Of a DNA stretch of 7,422 bases, positions 1 to 7,422 are shown one piece after another. This DNA is from Zetaproteobacteria bacterium. Its GTDB lineage: Bacteria; Pseudomonadota; Zetaproteobacteria; Mariprofundales; Mariprofundaceae. Position 1 is the stretch's first letter; each line of letters opens with the position of its first letter. The position numbers were made by a program, and so were the translations under genes. The stretch covers positions 1 through 7,422 of the forward strand of contig JAJRVH010000131.1 in assembly GCA_021545625.1 (NCBI GenBank). The letters run 5' to 3'. The notes under the pieces are model-generated. The model saw only the letters and a list, made by a program, of their open reading frames with translations. It searched no databases and had not been told where the DNA came from.

Positions 1-1067
1 GCCATATCGTGCACATGGAAATCGGCGAACCGGATTTCCCCACGCCGCCCTCCGTGCTGGAAGCGGCCAGGGCATGGCTGGATCGCGGCGACATGTTCTA
101 CACGCCGTCGACGGGCGCGCCGGCACTGCAACAGGCGCTGGCCGACTGGTATGCGGACGAATACCGGCTGTCGATCAACCCCGAACGCATCCTGATCACG
201 CCCGGCACGTCCGGCGCCTTCACCCTGATCTATGCGGTTCTGCTCGATGCGGGGGAAAGCGTGCTGCTCTCCGATCCCGGCTACCCCTGCCAGCGCAACT
301 TCATCCGTCTGGCCGGCGGCGAACCGGTCAGCATTCCTGTCGGACCGGAAAGCCGCTATCAGCTGAGCGCCGAACTGGCCGCACAATACTGGCAGGCCCA
401 CACGCGGGCGGCGGTACTGATCAATCCGTCCAACCCGACCGGCACGCTGATTGCGGACGATGCCCTGGCAAGGCTTGCCAAAGCCTGCCGGCAACGGGAT
501 GGCTGGCTGATCTCGGACGAAATCTATCACGGCCTGACTTACGGCACGCAGGCGCGCTGCGCGCTGGAATTTGACGACAACGCGATCGTCGTCAACGGTT
601 TTTCCAAACGCTGGGCGATGACAGGCTGGCGCATCGGCTGGCTGATCGTGCCGGACCGCCTCATCGAGGCATGTCGCAGGGTCATGCAGAATATTTTTAT
701 CGCCGCGCCGACCCTGTCCCAGCAGGCGGCCATGGCCGCCCTCGGGGCAACGGACGATATCGAGCGCATGCGCCGGGCCTACGACGAACGCCGCCGCTAT
801 TTGCTGGATACCCTGCCCGGCCTCGGCTTCGATATCCGCGTCGAACCCCGGGGGGCTTTCTACATCTATGCCGATGTCGGCCGCATCACCACCCATGCGC
901 GCGATTTCTGCTGGCAACTGCTCGAAAAAGCCGGCGTGGCCATCACGCCCGGCGAAGACTTCGGCAGCCATGAAGCGGAGCGTCATGTGCGCTTTTCCTA
1001 TGCGACGGGCATGGATGATATCCGGGAAGGCATCCGGCGCCTGCGCGCTTATCTATCGGCGCCCTGA
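1..1067 (+). CDS. PLP-dependent class I/II aminotransferase, 5' end cut off
   Basis: A fold-type I pyridoxal-phosphate enzyme that moves an amino group between an amino acid and a 2-oxo acid in the cytoplasm. The reading frame is open to base 1, and the residues before the GTG at 9 (HIVHMEIGEPDF) are the usual lead into the family's N-terminal motif. The true start is therefore upstream, probably about 30 codons. Numbering from the GTG at 9, one sees IGEPDFPTP (5-13), NPSNPTG (139-145), SDEIY (169-173, Asp170 for the pyridine nitrogen), SKRWAMTGWRIGW (199-211, Lys200 the Schiff-base lysine) and HVRFSYA (326-332, Arg328 the likely carboxylate-binding arginine). All key residues are present. 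The subgroup is aspartate/aromatic/alanine-like (AspC I-gamma type); the substrate cannot be read from the sequence. It ends 74 bp before secA on the same strand, so co-transcription is possible but not shown. Confidence 0.95.
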   Translation, partial: HIVHMEIGEPDFPTPPSVLEAARAWLDRGDMFYTPSTGAPALQQALADWYADEYRLSINPERILITPGTSGAFTLIYAVLLDAGESVLLSDPGYPCQRNFIRLAGGEPVSIPVGPESRYQLSAELAAQYWQAHTRAAVLINPSNPTGTLIADDALARLAKACRQRDGWLISDEIYHGLTYGTQARCALEFDDNAIVVNGFSKRWAMTGWRIGWLIVPDRLIEACRRVMQNIFIAAPTLSQQAAMAALGATDDIERMRRAYDERRRYLLDTLPGLGFDIRVEPRGAFYIYADVGRITTHARDFCWQLLEKAGVAITPGEDFGSHEAERHVRFSYATGMDDIREGIRRLRAYLSAP

Positions 1068-1075
1068 CGCCCGCC

Positions 1076-1104
1076 TTGGTACTGCCTGCCGGCCATGCTA
1101 GCTT
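1076..1104 (+). promoter_or_regulatory. weak candidate promoter for secA
   Basis: The 74-bp gap between the aminotransferase stop and secA contains TTGGTA (1076-1081) and TAGCTT (1099-1104), 17 bp apart. Matches to the sigma-70 consensus are 4/6 and 3/6, so this is only a candidate. The gap shows no clear terminator hairpin and no reading frame resembling secM, the secretion-monitor gene that precedes secA in enterobacteria. Confidence 0.25.
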
Positions 1105-1141
1105 GCGCGACCATTTTGTTCCCCAAGCGGAGTACCCATCG

Positions 1142-3787
<2,646 letters not shown>

Positions 3788-3811
3788 TGCAGGGCCAACA
3801 GGGAAAGATCC

Positions 3812-5035
3812 ATGGCCGTTCATCCGCCTGAGCTGAGTCCGCCGCTGCCGGTGCCGGGCTTCCGCGTCGGCACGGCCTCCTGCGGCGTCAAGTCGCCGGA
3901 GCTGAAAGGCAAGCGCCAGGATCTCAGCCTGATCGTTGCTGACGTCGATGCCCGCGCCGCCGGCGTCTTCACGCAGAACCGCTTTCGGGCCGCCTGCGTC
4001 GATCTGGGCGAAAGCGCGCTGCATGAGCATGCCGGACGGATGCGCTGTATTATCGCCAATGCCGGCAACGCCAATGCCGGCGTCGGCGAAATGGAACGCA
4101 GCTGGGCCCGGCAACTGGTCAGGCTCGGCGCCGAAGCCGCTGGCTGCGAAGAAGAACAGACACTTTCGGCCTCGACCGGCGTGATCGGCGAACCGTTTCC
4201 GATCGAACGCATCCGCGCCGGCATGCACGAGGCCGCCGAAAGCCTTTGCCCGGACGGCTGGGAGCGCGCCGCGCATGCCATCCGCACAACCGACACCTTC
4301 GCGAAATGGGCTTCGGCATGCGTCGATATCGACGGCAGGCGCCATACCATCACCGGCATTGCCAAGGGATCGGGCATGATTCACCCGAACATGGCCACGA
4401 TGCTGGCCTTCGTCGCCACCGACGCGCCGCTGACCGAGACGCAACTGCAGCCCATGCTGAGGCGCGCGGCCAACCGTTCGTTCAACTGCATCTCCGTGGA
4501 CGGCGACACATCGACCAACGACACGCTCTACCTGCTCTCCTCCGGACTCGGACTCGGCCATGCGCCATTATCCGATACCGCGCTGTTCGAGCAGGCGCTG
4601 ACCGGGCTGTGCATCGAGCTTGCACAGCAGATCGTGCGCGACGGCGAGGGCGTGTCCAAGTTCGTGACCATCGAGGTCACGGGCGCGTCCGGCGAGGCCG
4701 ATGCGCGCAAGATCGGACGCGCCGTGGCGGTTTCGCCGCTGGTCAAGACGGCCTTCGCCGGGTCTGATGCCAACTGGGGACGCATCCTGATGGCCATCGG
4801 CAATGCCGGCGTGAACATCGACCGCGAACGCCTCATGCTCAGGGCCGATGATGTGCTGATGCTCGAAGGCGGCAACCTGCATCCGGACTACCGCGATGCG
4901 GACGGCATGGCCGTCTTTGCCAGGGACGAATTCACGCTGCATATCGACCTCGGCCTCGGTAGCGCCAGAGCCACCGTCTGGACCGGCGACCTCACCCACG
5001 ACTACATCGTCATCAATGCCGAATACCGCACCTGA
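3812..5035 (+). CDS. argJ: ArgJ, glutamate/ornithine N-acetyltransferase
   Basis: Transfers the acetyl group of N-acetylornithine to glutamate, which closes the cyclic arginine pathway. In some species it also makes N-acetylglutamate from acetyl-CoA, and the sequence does not show which type this is. The 407-residue length is normal. The autoproteolysis site is intact in KGSGMIHPNMATML (185-198): cleavage before Thr196 separates alpha and beta chains and frees the nucleophile. The oxyanion-hole motif STGVIG is at 121-126. Other conserved blocks are IANAGNANAG (81-90), SVDGDTSTND (228-237), IVRDGEG (274-280), SPLVKTAFAGSDANWGR (308-324) and the C-terminal DYIVINAEYRT. ATG 3812 has AGGGA (3800-3804) 7 nt upstream and starts 24 nt after secA, so it is probably co-transcribed with it. 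The secA-argJ pair is also known in pseudomonads. The 3' end overlaps the next gene by 20 nt. Confidence 0.98.
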   Translation: MAVHPPELSPPLPVPGFRVGTASCGVKSPELKGKRQDLSLIVADVDARAAGVFTQNRFRAACVDLGESALHEHAGRMRCIIANAGNANAGVGEMERSWARQLVRLGAEAAGCEEEQTLSASTGVIGEPFPIERIRAGMHEAAESLCPDGWERAAHAIRTTDTFAKWASACVDIDGRRHTITGIAKGSGMIHPNMATMLAFVATDAPLTETQLQPMLRRAANRSFNCISVDGDTSTNDTLYLLSSGLGLGHAPLSDTALFEQALTGLCIELAQQIVRDGEGVSKFVTIEVTGASGEADARKIGRAVAVSPLVKTAFAGSDANWGRILMAIGNAGVNIDRERLMLRADDVLMLEGGNLHPDYRDADGMAVFARDEFTLHIDLGLGSARATVWTGDLTHDYIVINAEYRT

Positions 5036-5450
5036 GCAGGTCATCGCGCTCGTCGCGGCATTCAACCGCGAACACGAGCTGCTGCTGCTCAGGCGCCCCG
5101 ATGATGTGCATCAGGGCGGCCTGTGGTCCTTTCCCGGCGGCAAGCTTGAGCACAACGAAATGCCGCTGCAGGCCGCGGTGCGCGAACTGAACGAGGAGAC
5201 CGGCCTGTCGGGCATCCGCTGGCGCCACCTCGGCAAGGCCAGCCATGTCTACGACGATGCCATGACGCTGCATTTCCTGATGTTTGCCTGTTTCTGCCCG
5301 CAAACGGCGAATATCAGGGGCGAATCTCCGCATGTCTGGACACTCCGGCAACGGCTTTCCGGCTACCCGATGCCGGCCGCCAACGACAGCCTGCTGCCGA
5401 TGCTTCTCCTGCCCGAAGTGGATCAGTGGCTGAAGGAGAGCCCGGCTTGA
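5016..5450 (+). CDS. MutT-like Nudix hydrolase
   Basis: A 144-residue Nudix pyrophosphohydrolase, most like MutT, which removes 8-oxo-dGTP from the nucleotide pool by converting it to the monophosphate. The Nudix box is complete at residues 42-64: Gly42, Glu48, then REL-EE-GL with Arg56, Glu57, Glu60, Glu61 and Gly63. It is preceded by GLWSFPGG (35-42). Near the C-terminus, PAANDSLL (120-127) matches the PPAN segment in which MutT uses an asparagine to read 8-oxoguanine, so MutT activity is favoured over other Nudix substrates, although this is inferred. ATG 5016 lies inside argJ (20-nt overlap) with no good Shine-Dalgarno sequence, so translational coupling to argJ is likely. Upstream in-frame starts lie deep in argJ and add non-homologous sequence. 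It lacks the C-terminal thiamine-phosphate-synthase-like domain found fused to MutT in some gammaproteobacteria. Its stop overlaps the ynfA start. Confidence 0.93.
   Translation: MPNTAPEQVIALVAAFNREHELLLLRRPDDVHQGGLWSFPGGKLEHNEMPLQAAVRELNEETGLSGIRWRHLGKASHVYDDAMTLHFLMFACFCPQTANIRGESPHVWTLRQRLSGYPMPAANDSLLPMLLLPEVDQWLKESPA
5434..5438 (+). promoter_or_regulatory. ribosome binding site for ynfA (TTG start)
   Basis: AGGAG lies 8 nt before TTG 5447, inside the end of the Nudix gene. It supports TTG 5447 over the in-frame GTG 5426, which has no such site and would add seven residues not found at the family's N-terminus. Confidence 0.75.
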
Positions 5451-5770
5451 AAACCCTGTTACTGTTCATAATCACGGCCGTCGCCGAAATCATCGGCTGC
5501 TATCTGCCGTGGCTGTGGCTCAGGGAGGGGAAAAGCGCCTGGCTGCTCGTGCCCGCCGCCATCAGTCTGGCATTGTTCGCATGGCTGTTGTCGCTGCATC
5601 CGACTGCAGCCGGCCGCGTCTATGCGGCCTATGGCGGCGTCTATGTCGTGGTCGCGATCCTGTGGCTATGGGGCGTGGACGGCATCCGGCCAGATACGTG
5701 GGATGTTGTCGGCTCACTCGTCGCGCTGGCCGGCATGGCCATCATCATGTTCGCGCCCCGCACCGCCTGA
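5447..5770 (+). CDS. ynfA: YnfA family (UPF0060) small membrane protein
   Basis: A 107-residue inner-membrane protein of the YnfA/UPF0060 family (108 residues in E. coli). Four hydrophobic helices are visible at about 4-24, 31-50, 59-77 and 86-103. Family signatures are EIIGCYLPWLWL (14-25) and the stretch HPTAAGRVYAAYGGVYV (51-67). The family resembles small multidrug resistance transporters, and a Shigella member has been linked to efflux; the substrate here is unknown. The start is TTG 5447: the product then begins M(L)KTLLLF as in homologues, and AGGAG is 8 nt upstream. The TTG overlaps the TGA of the Nudix gene (TTGA), so translation is probably coupled. It is the last gene of the secA-argJ-mutT-ynfA run. 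Its stop is one base from the stop of the convergent gene, and no terminator hairpin was seen. Confidence 0.95.
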   Translation: MKTLLLFIITAVAEIIGCYLPWLWLREGKSAWLLVPAAISLALFAWLLSLHPTAAGRVYAAYGGVYVVVAILWLWGVDGIRPDTWDVVGSLVALAGMAIIMFAPRTA

Positions 5771-5771
5771 T

Positions 5772-6206
5772 TCACCCCCCTAGCAAATCACAACTGCTCC
5801 GGCCGAAATCAATAATCATGGCACGAAGCTTCTGCTGCACAGGTCCAGACTGATTGCCCGGCTCCAGAATAGAAACGCATCCCCCCTGATGACGACACAA
5901 CACCCCGGGCATCGCTTCAAAACGCTTTACAAAACCATCCCGAACCTCCGATCCGAACCACTTGCGCCAACAATCCATATCCAGAGATATTCGTGCCGGA
6001 GCATCGGCATGGCCGGCATAAAGAACAAACAGGCACGGGTCGCCATATGCTACCGACCGTACTGCCAGCCCCACCGCATCACCCTCTTCCGAAAGGGATT
6101 TCACGACATGCCCCGCATCCCGCCATTCGTACAGCAAAGATGAAAAAAACTCCCTGTGAGCGGCATCGCAGGAAGCATAAAACATGCGCATGGCAGGCGT
6201 CTGCAT
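5772..6206 (-). CDS. unrecognised 144-residue protein
   Basis: No family recognised. The translation looks like a soluble folded protein: mixed charged and hydrophobic residues, no signal peptide, no membrane helix, no low complexity. It has six cysteines scattered through the chain (residues 13, 59, 79, 103, 109 and 139) and no recognisable metal motif. The N-terminus (MRMFYASCDAAHREFF) and the block RISLDMDCWRKWFG look like conserved-domain text, but no function can be offered. ATG 6206 gives the longest product; ATG 6191 and ATG 6185 are also possible, and none has a clear Shine-Dalgarno sequence. A promoter-like element lies just upstream. Codon use differs from the neighbours, with ATA, CTA, AGG, CGA, GTA and TTG plus many T-ending codons. 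Local G+C by hand count is about 54% over 5761-6240, against roughly 60-70% in sampled lines of flanking genes. It lies 42 bp downstream of the phosphatase gene on the same strand. Confidence 0.7.
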   Translation of the reverse strand: MQTPAMRMFYASCDAAHREFFSSLLYEWRDAGHVVKSLSEEGDAVGLAVRSVAYGDPCLFVLYAGHADAPARISLDMDCWRKWFGSEVRDGFVKRFEAMPGVLCRHQGGCVSILEPGNQSGPVQQKLRAMIIDFGRSSCDLLGG

Positions 6207-6212
6207 GAACCC

Positions 6213-6241
6213 ACTATAGCACAGTCTGGCAAATCTGAAAA
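6213..6241 (-). promoter_or_regulatory. extended -10 promoter for the gene at 5772-6206
   Basis: Read on the minus strand: TTTTCA (6241-6236, 4/6 match to -35), a 17-bp spacer, then TATAGT (6218-6213, 5/6 match to -10). The preceding TGC gives the extended -10 TGn. The whole element fits inside the 42-bp gap between two same-strand genes. The predicted transcription start is about 6206-6207, at the first ATG of the downstream gene, which implies a leaderless or very short-leader mRNA. Confidence 0.5.
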
Positions 6242-6248
6242 ATCACCA

Positions 6249-6863
6249 TCAGCCCCGTTGCGCGACGCATCCGGCATCCGCCTGTCGCATATGAAAATCC
6301 AGCACGGGCGCCCCTTCCCCGGCCGCAATCCTCGACCAGCATGCGTAGGGCATGGAAAAACGACGGGTTGCCGCGACCGGAGCATCCAGCGCCAGCGCCA
6401 GCAACATGCGCTGGCAACCCGAATGGGATACCACCAGCAAATGCCGGAAATCACCGCCATCCACGACATCGCGCCACCAGTCCGCCAGACGTTCACGCAA
6501 CTCCTCCGGGCTCTCTCCGCCCGGCGGGCGCATGCCCGTCGGATCCCTGCGCCAGGCTTCCAGCATGCCCGGATATCGATCTTCAATCTGCTCCGCCGTC
6601 AACCCCTCCCAGTCGCCGTAATGCATCTCGGCCAGCCGCTCGTCGGCCCACAGCGGCAGCCCGGCAGCGGCAGCCCATGTACGGGCAGGTTCCAGACAGC
6701 GGCCAAGCGGCGAGCAGGCAATCGCATCCACCTTCCCGGACAGTTGCTGCCAGACGGCATCCATGCCGCGACGCCCGGCTACCGTCAGCGGATCATCCGT
6801 CCGGCCGCGATACTTCATGCCTCCCTGAAGCTCTCCGTGGCGCAACAAATCAACAATTTTCAT
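6249..6863 (-). CDS. histidine phosphatase family protein (phosphoglycerate mutase-like)
   Basis: A 204-residue branch-1 histidine phosphatase, which removes phosphate through a phosphohistidine intermediate in the cytoplasm. The catalytic set is complete: LLRHGE (6-11, Arg8 and the nucleophile His9), CSPLGRC (50-56, Arg55), LAEMHYGDWEG (77-87, acid Glu79) and VVSHSG (144-149, second His147). The RHG motif followed by YRGRTDDPLT (18-27) is the pattern of the alpha-ribazole phosphatase (CobC/CobZ-like) subgroup. No cobalamin genes are in view, so that substrate is only one option. ATG 6863 is chosen because GGGAG lies 7 nt upstream and MKIVDLLRHG is the normal family start; in-frame sequence back to 6914 adds 17 unrelated residues. 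It is divergent from folE across 108 bp and followed by the unknown gene at 5772-6206. Confidence 0.92.
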   Translation of the reverse strand: MKIVDLLRHGELQGGMKYRGRTDDPLTVAGRRGMDAVWQQLSGKVDAIACSPLGRCLEPARTWAAAAGLPLWADERLAEMHYGDWEGLTAEQIEDRYPGMLEAWRRDPTGMRPPGGESPEELRERLADWWRDVVDGGDFRHLLVVSHSGCQRMLLALALDAPVAATRRFSMPYACWSRIAAGEGAPVLDFHMRQADAGCVAQRG

Positions 6864-6870
6864 CCCGTCA

Positions 6871-6875
6871 CTCCC
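6871..6875 (-). promoter_or_regulatory. ribosome binding site for the histidine phosphatase
   Basis: GGGAG on the minus strand (CTCCC on the plus strand), 7 nt before ATG 6863. It decides this start over longer in-frame extensions. Confidence 0.7.
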
Positions 6876-6893
6876 AATCCCCGACTGATTGCA

Positions 6894-6908
6894 GGTGTTT
6901 TGAACACC
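6894..6908. promoter_or_regulatory. palindrome in the phosphatase/folE divergent spacer, possible operator
   Basis: GGTGTT-TTG-AACACC is a perfect inverted repeat with 6-bp arms and a 3-bp centre. It is 31 bp upstream of the phosphatase start and 64 bp upstream of the folE start. It could be a dimeric regulator's operator or a chance palindrome. The rest of the 108-bp spacer (6864-6971) shows no strong sigma-70 promoter in either direction. Confidence 0.35.
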
Positions 6909-6957
6909 CGTCATCCGCTAAGCTGTCGGCAACATCCCTGGTAACAGACTAGGCCAT

Positions 6958-6963
6958 AAAGGA
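6958..6963 (+). promoter_or_regulatory. ribosome binding site for folE (GTG start)
   Basis: AAAGGA lies 8 nt before GTG 6972. The nearer ATG at 6967 is in another frame and is stopped after two codons, so the site serves the GTG. Confidence 0.65.
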
Positions 6964-6971
6964 AGAATGCC

Positions 6972-7422
6972 GTGACTGAAGACTTCGATATCGATGATCC
7001 GAAAAACATCCGGGCCATGCAGCTCGTGAAGGGGCTGCTGGAATATATCGGCGAAGACACCGACCGGGAAGGACTGCGGGAAACGCCGGCGCGCGTCCTG
7101 TCGGCCATGCAGGAACACTTCTCCGGCTACCGCGAGGATCCGCGCGACCACCTGCTCAAAACATTCGAGGAAGTGGCCGGTTATGACGAGGTTGTGCTCG
7201 TTTCCGATATCGATGTGCACAGCCACTGCGAACACCACATGGTTCCCTTTGTCGGCAAGGCGCACGTCGCCTACATCCCGAAAGGGCGCGTGGTCGGACT
7301 GTCCAAGCTCGCCCGCGTGGTCGAAGGCTATGCCAAGCGCCTGCAGGTCCAGGAAAAGCTGACCATGCAGATCGCCCACGCCATCGAGGAAGTGCTCGAT
7401 CCCGAAGGGGTCGCTGTAATCA
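6972..7422 (+). CDS. folE: GTP cyclohydrolase I, 3' end cut off
   Basis: Converts GTP to 7,8-dihydroneopterin triphosphate plus formate, the first step of tetrahydrofolate and pterin synthesis; the enzyme is a cytoplasmic decamer. The first 150 codons are present and run off the window. Family motifs are EDTDREGLRETPARV (28-42), GYDEVVLVSDI (70-80), VHSHCEHHMVPF (82-93), AYIPKGRVVGLSKLAR (100-115) and LQVQEKLT (124-131). Cys86 and His89 are zinc ligands of this zinc-dependent type (FolE, not FolE2). The third ligand, a C-terminal cysteine, would lie beyond the edge. His88 matches the catalytic histidine. The start is GTG 6972, supported by AAAGGA 8 nt upstream; there is no in-frame ATG until residue 16, which is too late. 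The typical bacterial length is about 190-220 residues, so about one quarter or less is missing. It is divergent from the histidine phosphatase. Confidence 0.97.
   Translation, partial: MTEDFDIDDPKNIRAMQLVKGLLEYIGEDTDREGLRETPARVLSAMQEHFSGYREDPRDHLLKTFEEVAGYDEVVLVSDIDVHSHCEHHMVPFVGKAHVAYIPKGRVVGLSKLARVVEGYAKRLQVQEKLTMQIAHAIEEVLDPEGVAVI

Noticed and set aside
1076..1141. An upstream extension of SecA starting at TTG 1076.
   Set aside because: The extra 22 residues match nothing at SecA N-termini, and ATG 1142 has a suitable ribosome binding site.
1068..1141. A secM-like regulator or an arrest peptide upstream of secA.
   Set aside because: The gap is only 74 bp with no credible reading frame, and the preceding gene is a metabolic aminotransferase with no stall motif at its end.
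5016..5450. The Nudix gene as the dihydroneopterin-triphosphate pyrophosphatase that would pair with folE.
   Set aside because: It is coupled to argJ, not folE, and its C-terminal PAAND segment fits MutT (8-oxo-dGTP) better.
5889..6208. Plus-strand open frames of 71-84 codons within the unknown gene region.
   Set aside because: They are short, rich in Arg/His/Pro and motif-free. The minus-strand frame is longer, has a plausible promoter and a more protein-like composition.
5761..6240. A genomic island or mobile element suggested by the lower G+C.
   Set aside because: The dip is modest, confined to one small gene, and has no flanking repeats, tRNA, integrase or transposase; parts of secA reach similar G+C.
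6156..6952. Plus-strand open frames of 203-262 codons opposite the phosphatase.
   Set aside because: The product is rich in Arg, Pro, Ala and His without motifs, while the minus strand encodes a complete histidine phosphatase with all catalytic residues.
6911..7379. Minus-strand open frames of 65 and 153 codons opposite folE.
   Set aside because: The plus strand carries clear GTP cyclohydrolase I motifs; the minus frames have none.

Overview
This 7.4-kb window is ordinary, densely packed, high-G+C bacterial chromosome. Gene content and order (secA, argJ and a MutT-type Nudix gene in a row, as in pseudomonads and relatives) and the SecA and FolE sequences point to a proteobacterium. The sequence alone does not settle the class: SecA mixes beta/gamma-like and alpha-like stretches. 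There are no RNA genes, insertion sequences, phage genes or CRISPR arrays.

Layout. Bases 1-1067 (+): 3' part of a class I/II PLP-dependent aminotransferase cut by the window edge. Bases 1142-5770 (+): a tight run of four genes, secA, argJ, a mutT-like Nudix gene and ynfA. Gaps and overlaps are +24 nt, -20 nt and -4 nt, so they are probably one transcription unit. Bases 6863-5772 (-): two genes, a histidine (phosphoglycerate mutase-like) phosphatase followed by an unrecognised 144-residue protein. The latter meets ynfA tail to tail with one base between the stop codons. Bases 6972-7422 (+): the first 150 codons of folE (GTP cyclohydrolase I), divergent from the phosphatase across a 108-bp spacer with a short palindrome.

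Function. SecA drives protein export, ArgJ supplies the acetyl-cycling step of arginine synthesis, and the Nudix enzyme probably cleans the nucleotide pool. YnfA is a small four-helix membrane protein, and FolE starts pterin/folate synthesis. These are housekeeping functions without an obvious shared pathway. The one link worth testing is the divergent phosphatase/folE pair, because a phosphatase is needed after FolE in folate synthesis and is often unassigned.

No convincing new multi-gene system is visible. The least explained element is the 144-residue protein at 5772-6206 (-). Its codon use differs from its neighbours, it lacks a clear Shine-Dalgarno sequence, and it has a good extended -10 promoter whose predicted start falls on or next to its first ATG. 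Gene starts were re-assigned where ribosome binding sites and family N-termini argued for it: secA ATG 1142, mutT ATG 5016, ynfA TTG 5447, phosphatase ATG 6863, folE GTG 6972.
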